Notes under the pieces: generated by a model | Told to the model about the DNA's origin: nothing | What the model saw: the letters and a program-made list of their open reading frames with translations, nothing else | Databases searched by the model: none | Assembly: GCA_964444125.1 (NCBI GenBank) | Contig: CAYUFB010000020.1 | Location: 1 to 21,556 of the forward strand | Direction of reading: 5' to 3' | Origin: CAYUFB01 sp964444125 | GTDB taxonomy: Bacteria > Patescibacteriota > Dojkabacteria > B142 > JAFGMG01 | Length of the DNA: 21,556 bases | Shown here: positions 1 to 7,180 of the stretch, piece after piece | Position numbering within the stretch: the stretch's first letter is position 1 | How the letters are laid out: the number at the start of each line of letters is the position of its first letter | Program-made: the position numbers and the translations under genes

Positions 1-1251
1 TCAAGAGTAGATCAGCTTTTTGTGCAAAAAGAGAACTTGACTAAGAAATTGGATGAATTTCTTGAATTTAAAAATAATGACACTCTATCTGATGCTGATA
101 AAATTATAAATTTAGATGCTCAGATAAGAGCCAAAAGAACGATGTTACAAAATTTATCTTCTTACAAGAATGTACCAGATAAATACAATTATAATTTATT
201 GATGTTCATTTCTGTTCTTTTCATTATAGCTTCCATACTTGGGGCATTGGTTAATCCATTATTATTTCTTGCGGTGCTTGTCCCAATAATTATTTTGTAT
301 ACTTACAAAGACAGTATAAAAATAAAAGGGACAAGTAATATTGTCCAGTTAGAACAAATCAAAAATACACTTTCAATTGATGAAAATAAACTTCAATCGG
401 TATTTAAAAAATATAATGTAGAGAACAAAGATGCTTTCTATACTAGGAAGCTTAAATTTACAAGCGTCAATGAAGAAATAAAAAAAATTGAAGCCGAAAT
501 TAAAGGAATTCTTGGTGGAGTAGAGTTAAAAGTTATTAAACAAGAACAAATAGTCTTAATGACACGAAAAAGAGAGATAGAGACAACGAAATTAACTGAT
601 GAGGTAAAGGAATCAAAAATGACTCCACAGGAATATCTTGCAAAAAGAAGGGAATTGGATGATCTAAATATCAGAAAAAGAATGTTAGAAAGACAAAATA
701 TTGAATCAGAGGTTAGGATAGAAGATACTCCAGTAAATTATGAGGACATCGTAAATATTGAAGAACAAATTGAGAACACCAAACAACTTCAGAAACAAGC
801 TGAAAAAGAGCTTGAAGTCACAAGGCTTGTCTATGAAGGCTTGGAAGGAGCGATCAACGAATTATCAAACGATATTGAATCTCATGTAGTTAGAAGTATA
901 GAAAAGGATTTATCGGCTATAACAGATGATAGATACCAAGACGCAAAAATTGATAATGATTTTGGGATCAAGGTGTTTTCTAGAGAAAAAAACGACTGGG
1001 TCGATCCAAGTAGTGGATTGTCATCAGGCACAATTGATCAGATATATTTTGTATATAGATTGGCTTTGCTCAAAATTATTGAAGGCGACAAAAGTGCACC
1101 GTTGTTGTTAGACGATCCTTTTGTGACTTATGATCAAAAAAGACTTGAGTACGCTCATAAGATTCTTGAACGTGAATCTGAGGGTAGGCAGATTTTGCTT
1201 TTTACTCATGATGACAGATATCGAAACTGGGGCAATACAATAAATGTATAG
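1..1251 (+). CDS. YhaN-like SMC/Rad50-type ATPase, C-terminal part (5' truncated by window edge)
   Basis: The frame is open from base 1, so the true start lies upstream of the window; the GTG at 22 is only the first internal start-like codon. The visible part is a long charged coiled coil interrupted near its start by a hydrophobic hairpin of two helices (LLMFISVLFIIASILG, then LLFLAVLVPIIILY). It ends in the C-terminal half of an ABC ATPase head: signature LSSGTIDQIYF, Walker B LLLDDPFVTYD with D-loop, and H-loop LLFTHD. An SMC-like ATPase with a membrane hairpin inside the coiled coil is the pattern of the YhaN family. That family usually pairs with an SbcD/Mre11-like nuclease (YhaO) in DNA repair. 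The Walker A half and any partner would lie outside the window. The family call is fairly firm; the repair role is inferred. Confidence 0.8.
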   Translation, partial: SRVDQLFVQKENLTKKLDEFLEFKNNDTLSDADKIINLDAQIRAKRTMLQNLSSYKNVPDKYNYNLLMFISVLFIIASILGALVNPLLFLAVLVPIIILYTYKDSIKIKGTSNIVQLEQIKNTLSIDENKLQSVFKKYNVENKDAFYTRKLKFTSVNEEIKKIEAEIKGILGGVELKVIKQEQIVLMTRKREIETTKLTDEVKESKMTPQEYLAKRRELDDLNIRKRMLERQNIESEVRIEDTPVNYEDIVNIEEQIENTKQLQKQAEKELEVTRLVYEGLEGAINELSNDIESHVVRSIEKDLSAITDDRYQDAKIDNDFGIKVFSREKNDWVDPSSGLSSGTIDQIYFVYRLALLKIIEGDKSAPLLLDDPFVTYDQKRLEYAHKILERESEGRQILLFTHDDRYRNWGNTINV

Positions 1252-1275
1252 GTGAATATATGAGTCAAACTACGT

Positions 1276-1281
1276 TATAAT
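1276..1281 (+). promoter_or_regulatory. -10 box (TATAAT) for a probably leaderless SpoIID-like gene
   Basis: This is a perfect TATAAT ending 8 nt before the ATG at 1290, so transcription would begin at or next to the start codon. There is no Shine-Dalgarno in the 38-nt gap and no clear -35. The same geometry recurs at 6168, 7167, 11391 and 20606. Confidence 0.5.
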
Positions 1282-1289
1282 GTTCGAAA

Positions 1290-3032
1290 ATGAGAAGAAT
1301 GATGTATAAAAAATTACTATTTGCGGTTTGTATACTTTTTGTAAGTGTAACATTTGCTGGTCCTCTAGTTCAGGCGAGGAGCTTGTCAGAAATAGAAAAA
1401 GAAATAGCTGAAAATGAAAAAGAGTTAGCAAGTTTGAAGGCGGAACTTGCCAGTAAACAAAAAGATTTAAATCTAGCAACAGAACGTACAAGGTCATCTT
1501 CAAGTGAACTTGAAATGACTAAATCTGAGATCGCTCAGATGTCTATTGAACTAGAAGTGATCGAGCTGGAGCTAGCAGAAAAAGAATCAACTTACCAGAA
1601 CATGAAGCTTAACCAAGAGGCAGAAGAAAAGAAGCAAATTCAACAATTAAGCGCTTTATATATCAACTGGAAAGATTCTGATGATTTTGGGAGGCTGGTT
1701 ATGGGCAATGAGAATCCACTAAAGCACAGTTATTATATGGAGATAATTACTGAAACTGATCAAGAAGGGTTGAATGCTACATACAAAAAGCTTGCTGATC
1801 TAAAAGCAGCAATTGAGGAGATTGAGGCTACAAAAGTCTCCTTGGATGAGAAAAGGGCTGAATTATTAAATAGACAAAAAGATCTTGAAAAGCTAATAGT
1901 AACTCTTAAGGCTCAAGAAGGTTCCTATGCCACAGGTATAAAGCAAATTTCGCCAAAGATAACCGCAACTCAAGCAGAATTGGAATTTTTGTCTTCTGAG
2001 CAAAAAGCTTTGCAAAACTATGAGCAATCAATAATTGGTGGCAATGCATCTGGAGGGACAATTGACTTAGTTGAAGGAGAATACTATTTTGCAGGAACTG
2101 GCAGAGATTTGTATCAGGGCCATGGAGTTGGAATGTCTCAGTGGGGAGCCTTTGGGGCAGCTAATAGAGGTTGGTCTGCTGCACAGATTTTGACTCATTA
2201 TTATTCAGGTGTCACAATCGGTCAAGCTACAGGGTCTGTAAATATTATTGGTGGTAGGCAAGGTATACCATTAGAAGAATATGTTGCAGGCGCAGGCGAA
2301 GTTCCTAACAAAGCTTGTGGTACTGTAGCTCAAGCGAGTGAAAGGCCGGATAAATATGTTGTAGATAATCCATCTACATTGTGGGATTGTTGGCCGGAAG
2401 AAGCAATTAAAGCACAGATGGTTGCATATAGGACGTATGGCCTTAGAAACGTAAATGTTTATCCAGATGCAAGAAGCCAGGTATATACTGGTACTACCCT
2501 AAAGCAATGGGCTGCAGATGAGACAAGGGGGCAGGTTTTATATTATAACGGTCAATTAATTAGTGCAGTCTATTCAAGTGATAATAATCAAGGATGGGGA
2601 ACTGCAAATAATGACACCGTATGGAGCAATTACTCAGGTGATGGCACAGCATACGCATATTTGAGAGCAAAAAGAGATGTGGATTTTGCATACCGTACCT
2701 CTTGGAGCCAATGGACATATAGAACCAATAGTTATAATATAAATAAACTAAATGATATGATAGTCTTTTCTTCCACTGCTTCACAGGTTGATAGTGGTGC
2801 AAGAAATTTTATGGCTGGAGTGAGGTCTTCGATTGGAACACTAAGGAGTATTGATTTTGAAAGAGATCCATCAGGGAGAGTCAAAAAAGTGAAACTTATT
2901 GGAGATAATGGCACAAGATATATAGCAGGATGGTTATATAAGTCGTTATGGAATATTTGGGTGGACGTAGCTAGGCCATCAGGGCAAGCTGATTATATAT
3001 ATTCGCTTACTTTTTATTTGAACAAGAGATAG
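1290..3032 (+). CDS. Secreted coiled-coil SpoIID/LytB-domain protein, probable peptidoglycan remodelling enzyme
   Basis: This 580-residue protein begins with a signal peptide (basic MRRMMYKK, hydrophobic core, likely cut near VQA|RS around residue 29). A heptad-rich, Glu/Lys-rich coiled coil follows (about 31-245), as in EnvC/PcsB-type division hydrolase regulators. The SpoIID part has GHGVGMSQWGAFGAA starting at residue 277, IPLEEYVAGAGEVP near 330 with the Glu expected to be catalytic, and WPEEAIKAQMVAYRTYGLRN near 368. SpoIID proteins are lytic transglycosylases acting on glycan strands. Two features are uncommon. The GHGVGMSQ block precedes the PLEEY block, the reverse of Bacillus SpoIID. 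A roughly 25-residue insert between EVP and WPEE carries Cys343 and Cys367, which could form a disulfide outside the membrane. The ATG at 1290 was chosen because it gives a complete signal peptide and a -10 box at leaderless spacing. Confidence 0.85.
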   Translation: MRRMMYKKLLFAVCILFVSVTFAGPLVQARSLSEIEKEIAENEKELASLKAELASKQKDLNLATERTRSSSSELEMTKSEIAQMSIELEVIELELAEKESTYQNMKLNQEAEEKKQIQQLSALYINWKDSDDFGRLVMGNENPLKHSYYMEIITETDQEGLNATYKKLADLKAAIEEIEATKVSLDEKRAELLNRQKDLEKLIVTLKAQEGSYATGIKQISPKITATQAELEFLSSEQKALQNYEQSIIGGNASGGTIDLVEGEYYFAGTGRDLYQGHGVGMSQWGAFGAANRGWSAAQILTHYYSGVTIGQATGSVNIIGGRQGIPLEEYVAGAGEVPNKACGTVAQASERPDKYVVDNPSTLWDCWPEEAIKAQMVAYRTYGLRNVNVYPDARSQVYTGTTLKQWAADETRGQVLYYNGQLISAVYSSDNNQGWGTANNDTVWSNYSGDGTAYAYLRAKRDVDFAYRTSWSQWTYRTNSYNINKLNDMIVFSSTASQVDSGARNFMAGVRSSIGTLRSIDFERDPSGRVKKVKLIGDNGTRYIAGWLYKSLWNIWVDVARPSGQADYIYSLTFYLNKR

Positions 3033-3157
3033 TCAATCAACAAGAACAAAAAAAAGTATTAAGAAGAATTTTTCCCAGGCGAGAGAGCAGAGCGTTTGGT
3101 TCTATTGAGGTCTATCCCAGAAAAATTAGATTCGAGAATCAAAACCCCGGAGAAAGG

Positions 3158-3643
3158 GTGTATGTACTTGCCAGAGCTCATGTAGTTACTAATCTTGGTT
3201 GGATTATTAGATTGGCAATGTCTTCGACAATCCCGTTATTTATTTTTGCGTTTATTGATTATTTTAGTGTCAGGATTGATTTTGTTCCTACAAATATCAT
3301 CGTGTTATTGTTACTGGCATATTATTTAACTCTTGCCACTATGGCGATAATGTATTTGTCTGCATGGTATTTCAATATTTATCTAGTAACTAGCGAGAGA
3401 ATTCTTCATTATAAATTTTCCCCATTATCTTCGTACAAGGTTTCTGAGGCGGAGATAGAAAATATTCAAGATGTTAGTCAGATCAGTATTGGATTTTTAC
3501 CAAATTTGGTAGGTTACGGAGATATCCTTGTACAAACTGCCGCAACAAGGAATAAATTTTATTTTCGAGCTGTATCAAGGCCAGTGTGGTTTCGAGATGT
3601 GATTACAGATCTAGCTAAATTAGTTAGGACAAATGAACCATGA
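3158..3643 (+). CDS. Membrane protein with bacterial PH (bPH2/YdbS-like) domain; true start probably upstream
   Basis: Two hydrophobic helices (about residues 17-40 and 46-70 from this GTG) are followed by a bacterial PH domain: YLVTSERILHYKFSPLS, then IENIQDVSQISIGFLPNLVGYGDILV and a final helix, typical of YdbS-like proteins. Function is unknown; the PH fold probably lies on the cytoplasmic side. The GTG has a fair GGAG five bases upstream. However, the same frame stays open back to 2993 and encodes residues that look native (EVYPRKIRFENQNPGER), the usual lead-in before the first helix. That extension has no ATG, GTG or TTG, so a non-canonical start (ATA 3029 overlapping the upstream stop, or ATT 3068 or 3104) or a sequence error is possible. 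The stop overlaps the next ATG (ATGA). Confidence 0.75.
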   Translation: MYVLARAHVVTNLGWIIRLAMSSTIPLFIFAFIDYFSVRIDFVPTNIIVLLLLAYYLTLATMAIMYLSAWYFNIYLVTSERILHYKFSPLSSYKVSEAEIENIQDVSQISIGFLPNLVGYGDILVQTAATRNKFYFRAVSRPVWFRDVITDLAKLVRTNEP

Positions 3644-3855
3644 GTGAGCAAGAAATAACCGATTTATTTTATTTAATAGTCAAAATTGCAGGAATAGTAG
3701 TATTAGTATTTAATGCCGGTGTTGTGTTGATACTCTTAAGACAGATTTCTGTGATGAGCACAGTTGTAAAAGTTGGAAGCAGCTTATTTGGGATGGTGAT
3801 TTCAATGTTTTTGTTTGTCGTAGTTTTGGCATTAGTGTATTCTATATTGGTGTAA
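3640..3855 (+). CDS. Small two-helix membrane protein, DUF5657-like
   Basis: This is a 71-residue protein with two hydrophobic helices, roughly residues 9-33 and 46-71, separated by LRQISVMSTVVKVGS. The layout of a helix, a short LRQ..xM loop and a second helix resembles small CPR proteins classed as DUF5657. I make that assignment from memory of the pattern and cannot confirm it. Its ATG overlaps the stop of the PH-domain gene by 4 nt (ATGA), so the two are very likely translationally coupled and may act together in the membrane. No catalytic residues are evident and the function is unknown. Confidence 0.7.
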   Translation: MSEQEITDLFYLIVKIAGIVVLVFNAGVVLILLRQISVMSTVVKVGSSLFGMVISMFLFVVVLALVYSILV

Positions 3856-3885
3856 TTATTTGTTAATTTAGCTGCCTTAAATCAC

Positions 3886-6132
3886 ATGGATTTACAAAAA
3901 AAGTATTTTGTAGGCAAAAATAAACCCGGTGTCTGGGCAAGTGTGTATGCTTACAAACCAAATAATCCTGAGGTATTTGCAAAAAAAGGCGAAATATTTG
4001 CTTCGATAATAATTTCTGGTCCAAAAGAGTTTGATTCTTCTGTAGCTGGAAATCTGTTATTGGATATTCTTCATGAGACATATTTTGAAGCAGAAAGTGA
4101 CCAAGTACTTGAGGCACTAGAGGAAGCAGTTAGATATACCAAGAGCAGGCTGATTTCATTAGTAGAAAATGATGAAAATGCTGCTATTTCCGGTATTGAA
4201 TTTGATTTGGTTACACTTGTAATCAAGGATAACTATTTTTTCTCAGTAAGGATAGGAGATGCCAGTATAAAGATATATAGAAATGGTTCTTTGCAGGATT
4301 TGGCTGCAGGATACAAGGATCCAGTCGGAGAAGAAAACTATCAAGTTTTATCTGGGATCTTGCAAAAAGGAGATGTGTTTTTGGTACACACTCCGGCAGT
4401 GGATGAAGCTTATACAGTTGAAGAATTGTTAGAATCAGTAAGCGATTATAGTGAGCTTGCGATAAAGAATAAAATGATCGAAGATGATTCCAAAATTGGA
4501 GCATTGCTTGTTGGAGTAGGAATTACTAGAAAACACGAAGATAATATTCCTATAGAGGATGAGAATATTACTAATCTGGGTGATGAGAAAGAAGAAGCTG
4601 AGATTGAAGAATTCGATAATAGTGGAGAGACAAAATTTAGTAATAGGAAAGAGGGTGTTCAAAAAATATTGGGAAATATCAAAGAAAAAGGACTGTCTGG
4701 AGTTGATGTAATTCGAGATATTTGGAATTCGAAGTTTTTGAAGCCCAAAGAGGAAGAGGGAGAAGATATCAGACAAGAAGAAGCCAATATCAAAGAAAAA
4801 TCGACAATTGTTTTTTGGTTTTATCGGATCCTATCAAAATTAAAAATCTGGCTTATAAAGCTGGGACTATTTATCAAAGAAGATGTACTAGCAATTGAGC
4901 CAAATTCCAGTATTTATCTAAAAGGTCGAGAAAGGAAATTAAACTATAGAGTTTTTATTGCTGTTTTTATCGTTCTTTTAATCTTTGGATACGTCTTTAT
5001 AAATATCAGGCAAAATGCAGTTGAGTCGAAAAGGATCAAAACAGAAAATCAAAAATTAGTCACAGACATTCAATCTCAACTTAAGACAATAGAAAATAGT
5101 AGTGTTTTTACGATTAATACTCCTGACAATATCTCTGGACGTAACAATGTGCTGACCACAATTGAATCTCTTGAATCAAAACTTTCGTCAACCAAAATAG
5201 CCGATGAATACAAGGAAGATATAAATGAGGTATCTAACAAATTGTTTAGCCTAAAGAGCAAATTATTGCGGGAAATAAATAAAGATAGTATTGATTTGGT
5301 CGCAGATATTGGCGCAAATTATGAAGGGGCCAATTTGACTGATATAACTCTAACTGGAGGAAGTCTTTATGTCTCTGATAGTGCGAGAAATGTTATATAT
5401 CAAGTAAGTCCGCAAGGGAATGTGAAAGAGTTCATAACAGGCAATATGGAGTCGCCAAGATTCTTAGATGCTGATCCAGGAACATCGAATGTTATATTTA
5501 TCGATGAAAGTGCGACAGCTTTAGGTGTTTTTAATACCCAAACAGGCCAGGTCACAAGGTTTCCTGGAATGACGAGTTCGAAATTTGCTTCTACTGTAGA
5601 GATTGATGCTTATCAAGTTGGTCCAAATGATGTTAGACTTTATCTTGCTATGCAGACAACTCCTCAGATACAACAGATCAGTCGAAATGGAGAGGCGTAC
5701 AGTGCAAGCCCAAAGAGCAGATGGTCGGGGGATGGTTTTAATGGAATCAAAGATTTGACTGTATTAGATGGCAAATTTATTGTAATTAAAGAAGGCGCAG
5801 GCCTTGAAAGATATTATGTTAATTCAGCCATCACAACAAATGTCTCAGGTTTACTTGGCTCTGATAATTTGTCCTCAGCAAACGCACTTACAAGCGACGG
5901 TTTATATATTTATTTAGCAGATAGTGCAAATAAAAGGATTCTGGTATTTACAAAGAGCAGAGGAGAGAATGTGGACTTTGTTGATTTGGTCGCACAATAT
6001 AGATATACCGGAAATCAAGACGCCTTCTCACGTATAAAAGATATTGTTGTTGATAATGTAAATATCTATGTGCTAGATGGTGCAAGAATTTATAAACTTC
6101 CTAAATCTGATTTCCAAGGGTTCGTGTATTAA
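3886..6132 (+). CDS. Membrane-anchored protein with degenerate PP2C-like N-domain and C-terminal beta-propeller
   Basis: This 748-residue protein has three parts. Residues 1-205 follow the PP2C phosphatase layout: a strand/helix region, VRIGDASIKIYRNG (compare GDSRAYLYR) with Asp125, and a final DDSKIGALLVGV with Asp200/Asp201. The first metal motif (DGMGG in true PP2Cs) is replaced by ISGPKEFDSSVAG, so catalysis is doubtful. An acidic linker leads to one transmembrane helix at about 355-373 (VFIAVFIVLLIFGYVFI). A short coiled coil follows, then repeated blade-like units from about 472 to the end (GGSLYVSDSARNVIYQV, DGLYIYLADSANKRILVF, DNVNIYVLDGARIYKL), as in NHL/YncE-type propellers. The topology implies a cytoplasmic pseudophosphatase and an external propeller, so perhaps a sensor or scaffold. 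The partner is unknown. No Shine-Dalgarno is seen before the ATG. Confidence 0.7.
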   Translation: MDLQKKYFVGKNKPGVWASVYAYKPNNPEVFAKKGEIFASIIISGPKEFDSSVAGNLLLDILHETYFEAESDQVLEALEEAVRYTKSRLISLVENDENAAISGIEFDLVTLVIKDNYFFSVRIGDASIKIYRNGSLQDLAAGYKDPVGEENYQVLSGILQKGDVFLVHTPAVDEAYTVEELLESVSDYSELAIKNKMIEDDSKIGALLVGVGITRKHEDNIPIEDENITNLGDEKEEAEIEEFDNSGETKFSNRKEGVQKILGNIKEKGLSGVDVIRDIWNSKFLKPKEEEGEDIRQEEANIKEKSTIVFWFYRILSKLKIWLIKLGLFIKEDVLAIEPNSSIYLKGRERKLNYRVFIAVFIVLLIFGYVFINIRQNAVESKRIKTENQKLVTDIQSQLKTIENSSVFTINTPDNISGRNNVLTTIESLESKLSSTKIADEYKEDINEVSNKLFSLKSKLLREINKDSIDLVADIGANYEGANLTDITLTGGSLYVSDSARNVIYQVSPQGNVKEFITGNMESPRFLDADPGTSNVIFIDESATALGVFNTQTGQVTRFPGMTSSKFASTVEIDAYQVGPNDVRLYLAMQTTPQIQQISRNGEAYSASPKSRWSGDGFNGIKDLTVLDGKFIVIKEGAGLERYYVNSAITTNVSGLLGSDNLSSANALTSDGLYIYLADSANKRILVFTKSRGENVDFVDLVAQYRYTGNQDAFSRIKDIVVDNVNIYVLDGARIYKLPKSDFQGFVY

Positions 6133-6167
6133 TCAAGGCTTTGTGATATTATTCTTGGAAAGATGCT

Positions 6168-6173
6168 TATAAG
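6168..6173 (+). promoter_or_regulatory. -10 box (TATAAG) for probably leaderless smpB
   Basis: This hexamer ends 8 nt before the smpB ATG at 6182, the same spacing as the TATAAT before 1290. There is no Shine-Dalgarno in between. The surroundings are AT-rich, so chance matches are possible. Confidence 0.4.
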
Positions 6174-6181
6174 TATATATC

Positions 6182-6628
6182 ATGGCTTATCTGAATAATA
6201 AAAAAGCTTATTTTGATTATGAAATCTTAGAGAAATTCTCTGCAGGTATTGTTTTGGAAGGTTGGGAGGTCAAATCCATACGTAGTTCTATGGGCAACTT
6301 GAAAGGAAGTTTTGTAAAAATTGATAAAACTAATAACGTGTTTTTATCAGGTATGCATATTTCTAGATGGAAAACACAGGCAGATAGCCAATATATTGAA
6401 GAAACTAGAGATAGGAAGCTTCTCCTGAAAAAATCGGAAATTAACAAATTGAATCAATTTAGAAATAATTCCGGAGTGACGATTGTCCCGCTCAAAATCT
6501 ATTCTGACAAGAATTTATTAAAAGTAGAAATAGGAGTGGCTAGAGGAAAGAAGAAATATGACAAAAGAGAAGCACTTAAGAAGAAGGATATTCAAAGAGA
6601 TATCAAATCGAAAGGAAATGTTTGGTAG
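6182..6628 (+). CDS. smpB: SsrA-binding protein SmpB
   Basis: SmpB binds tmRNA and delivers it to stalled ribosomes for trans-translation. At 148 residues the protein matches the usual length. The order of motifs is typical: NKKAYFDYEI, EKFSAGIVLEGWEVKSIRS, NLKGSFVKI, the RDRKLLLKKSEINKL stretch, VPLKIY, KVEIGVARGKKKYDKREALKKKDIQRDI, and a basic C-terminal tail ending GNVW that enters the decoding channel. It stands between the propeller gene and the Pro/Gln-rich gene, with a promoter-like box just upstream. I see no tmRNA gene in this window, so the partner must be elsewhere. Confidence 0.97.
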   Translation: MAYLNNKKAYFDYEILEKFSAGIVLEGWEVKSIRSSMGNLKGSFVKIDKTNNVFLSGMHISRWKTQADSQYIEETRDRKLLLKKSEINKLNQFRNNSGVTIVPLKIYSDKNLLKVEIGVARGKKKYDKREALKKKDIQRDIKSKGNVW

Positions 6629-6671
6629 TTTGCACGTAATTATATTATTATGATAGGAGTGTAATAAAATA

Positions 6672-7097
6672 ATGCCTCAAGACGATCGAAGCCAAAACCA
6701 ACAGAATCAACAGCTAGATCCTAATCAGGGTTATATAAGTAGCCCAACTCCTGAGGCTCCAATGGTAGCTCCGACAAATGCTGAGGCATCGAAAACTCAA
6801 GAAGGTGGATATGAACAAATAAAACAAATTGAGCAACAGGCACAAAAAATTGAAAAGAGAGAAGGGCAGCTCGAGCGTACTCCGCAAAAGCCTACTCCCC
6901 AAAAACCGCAGGCTAAAACTGTTGAAAAGAAAGAACCTCAAGTAGAGAAACCAAAAGTATTTGGTTACAATCCACCTCCACAACTAATTAATAATCCATC
7001 TTTGGTCAAAAAAAACGTGGGCAAAGGCAATAGTCATGACTCAAAGACCTGGCTTATCATGTTGCTCGATAGGATTTTCAAACAACAAAACAGTTAG
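6672..7097 (+). CDS. Pro/Gln-rich low-complexity protein, function unknown
   Basis: I do not recognise the family. The 141-residue product is mostly disordered: an Asn/Gln-rich start (RSQNQQNQQLDPNQG), a short Glu/Lys/Gln helix (YEQIKQIEQQAQKIEKREGQLE), Pro/Lys repeats (TPQKPTPQKPQ) and an aromatic-Pro patch (VFGYNPPPQLI). The only hydrophobic part is the C-terminal amphipathic helix SKTWLIMLLDRIFKQQ. There is no signal peptide or membrane span. AGGAG at 6655-6659 lies 12 nt before the ATG, longer than optimal. It directly precedes the VirD4-like ATPase gene and could be an adaptor for it, but only position supports that. Codon use and frame length make it a likely real gene. Confidence 0.65.
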   Translation: MPQDDRSQNQQNQQLDPNQGYISSPTPEAPMVAPTNAEASKTQEGGYEQIKQIEQQAQKIEKREGQLERTPQKPTPQKPQAKTVEKKEPQVEKPKVFGYNPPPQLINNPSLVKKNVGKGNSHDSKTWLIMLLDRIFKQQNS

Positions 7098-7166
7098 CTT
7101 TGAACAATCTGGTGTTTACAACTGATGACAGTTCATCTTCTTTAATGTATCATATGTTTTAGCAAG

Positions 7167-7172
7167 GTTAAT
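7167..7172 (+). promoter_or_regulatory. -10-like hexamer (GTTAAT) before the VirD4-like ATPase gene
   Basis: GTTAAT ends exactly 8 nt before the ATG at 7181, and no Shine-Dalgarno is present. The same hexamer at the same distance precedes efp (11391-11396). It is only a 4/6 match to TATAAT, so confidence rests on the repeated spacing. Confidence 0.35.
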
Positions 7173-7180
7173 TATCCTAT

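Noticed and set aside
3018..3160. Programmed frameshift fusing the SpoIID protein to the PH-domain protein
   Set aside because: The SpoIID frame ends in a normal stop with no slippery heptamer before it; the A8 run lies after the stop, so a secreted enzyme fused to the PH-domain membrane protein is unlikely.
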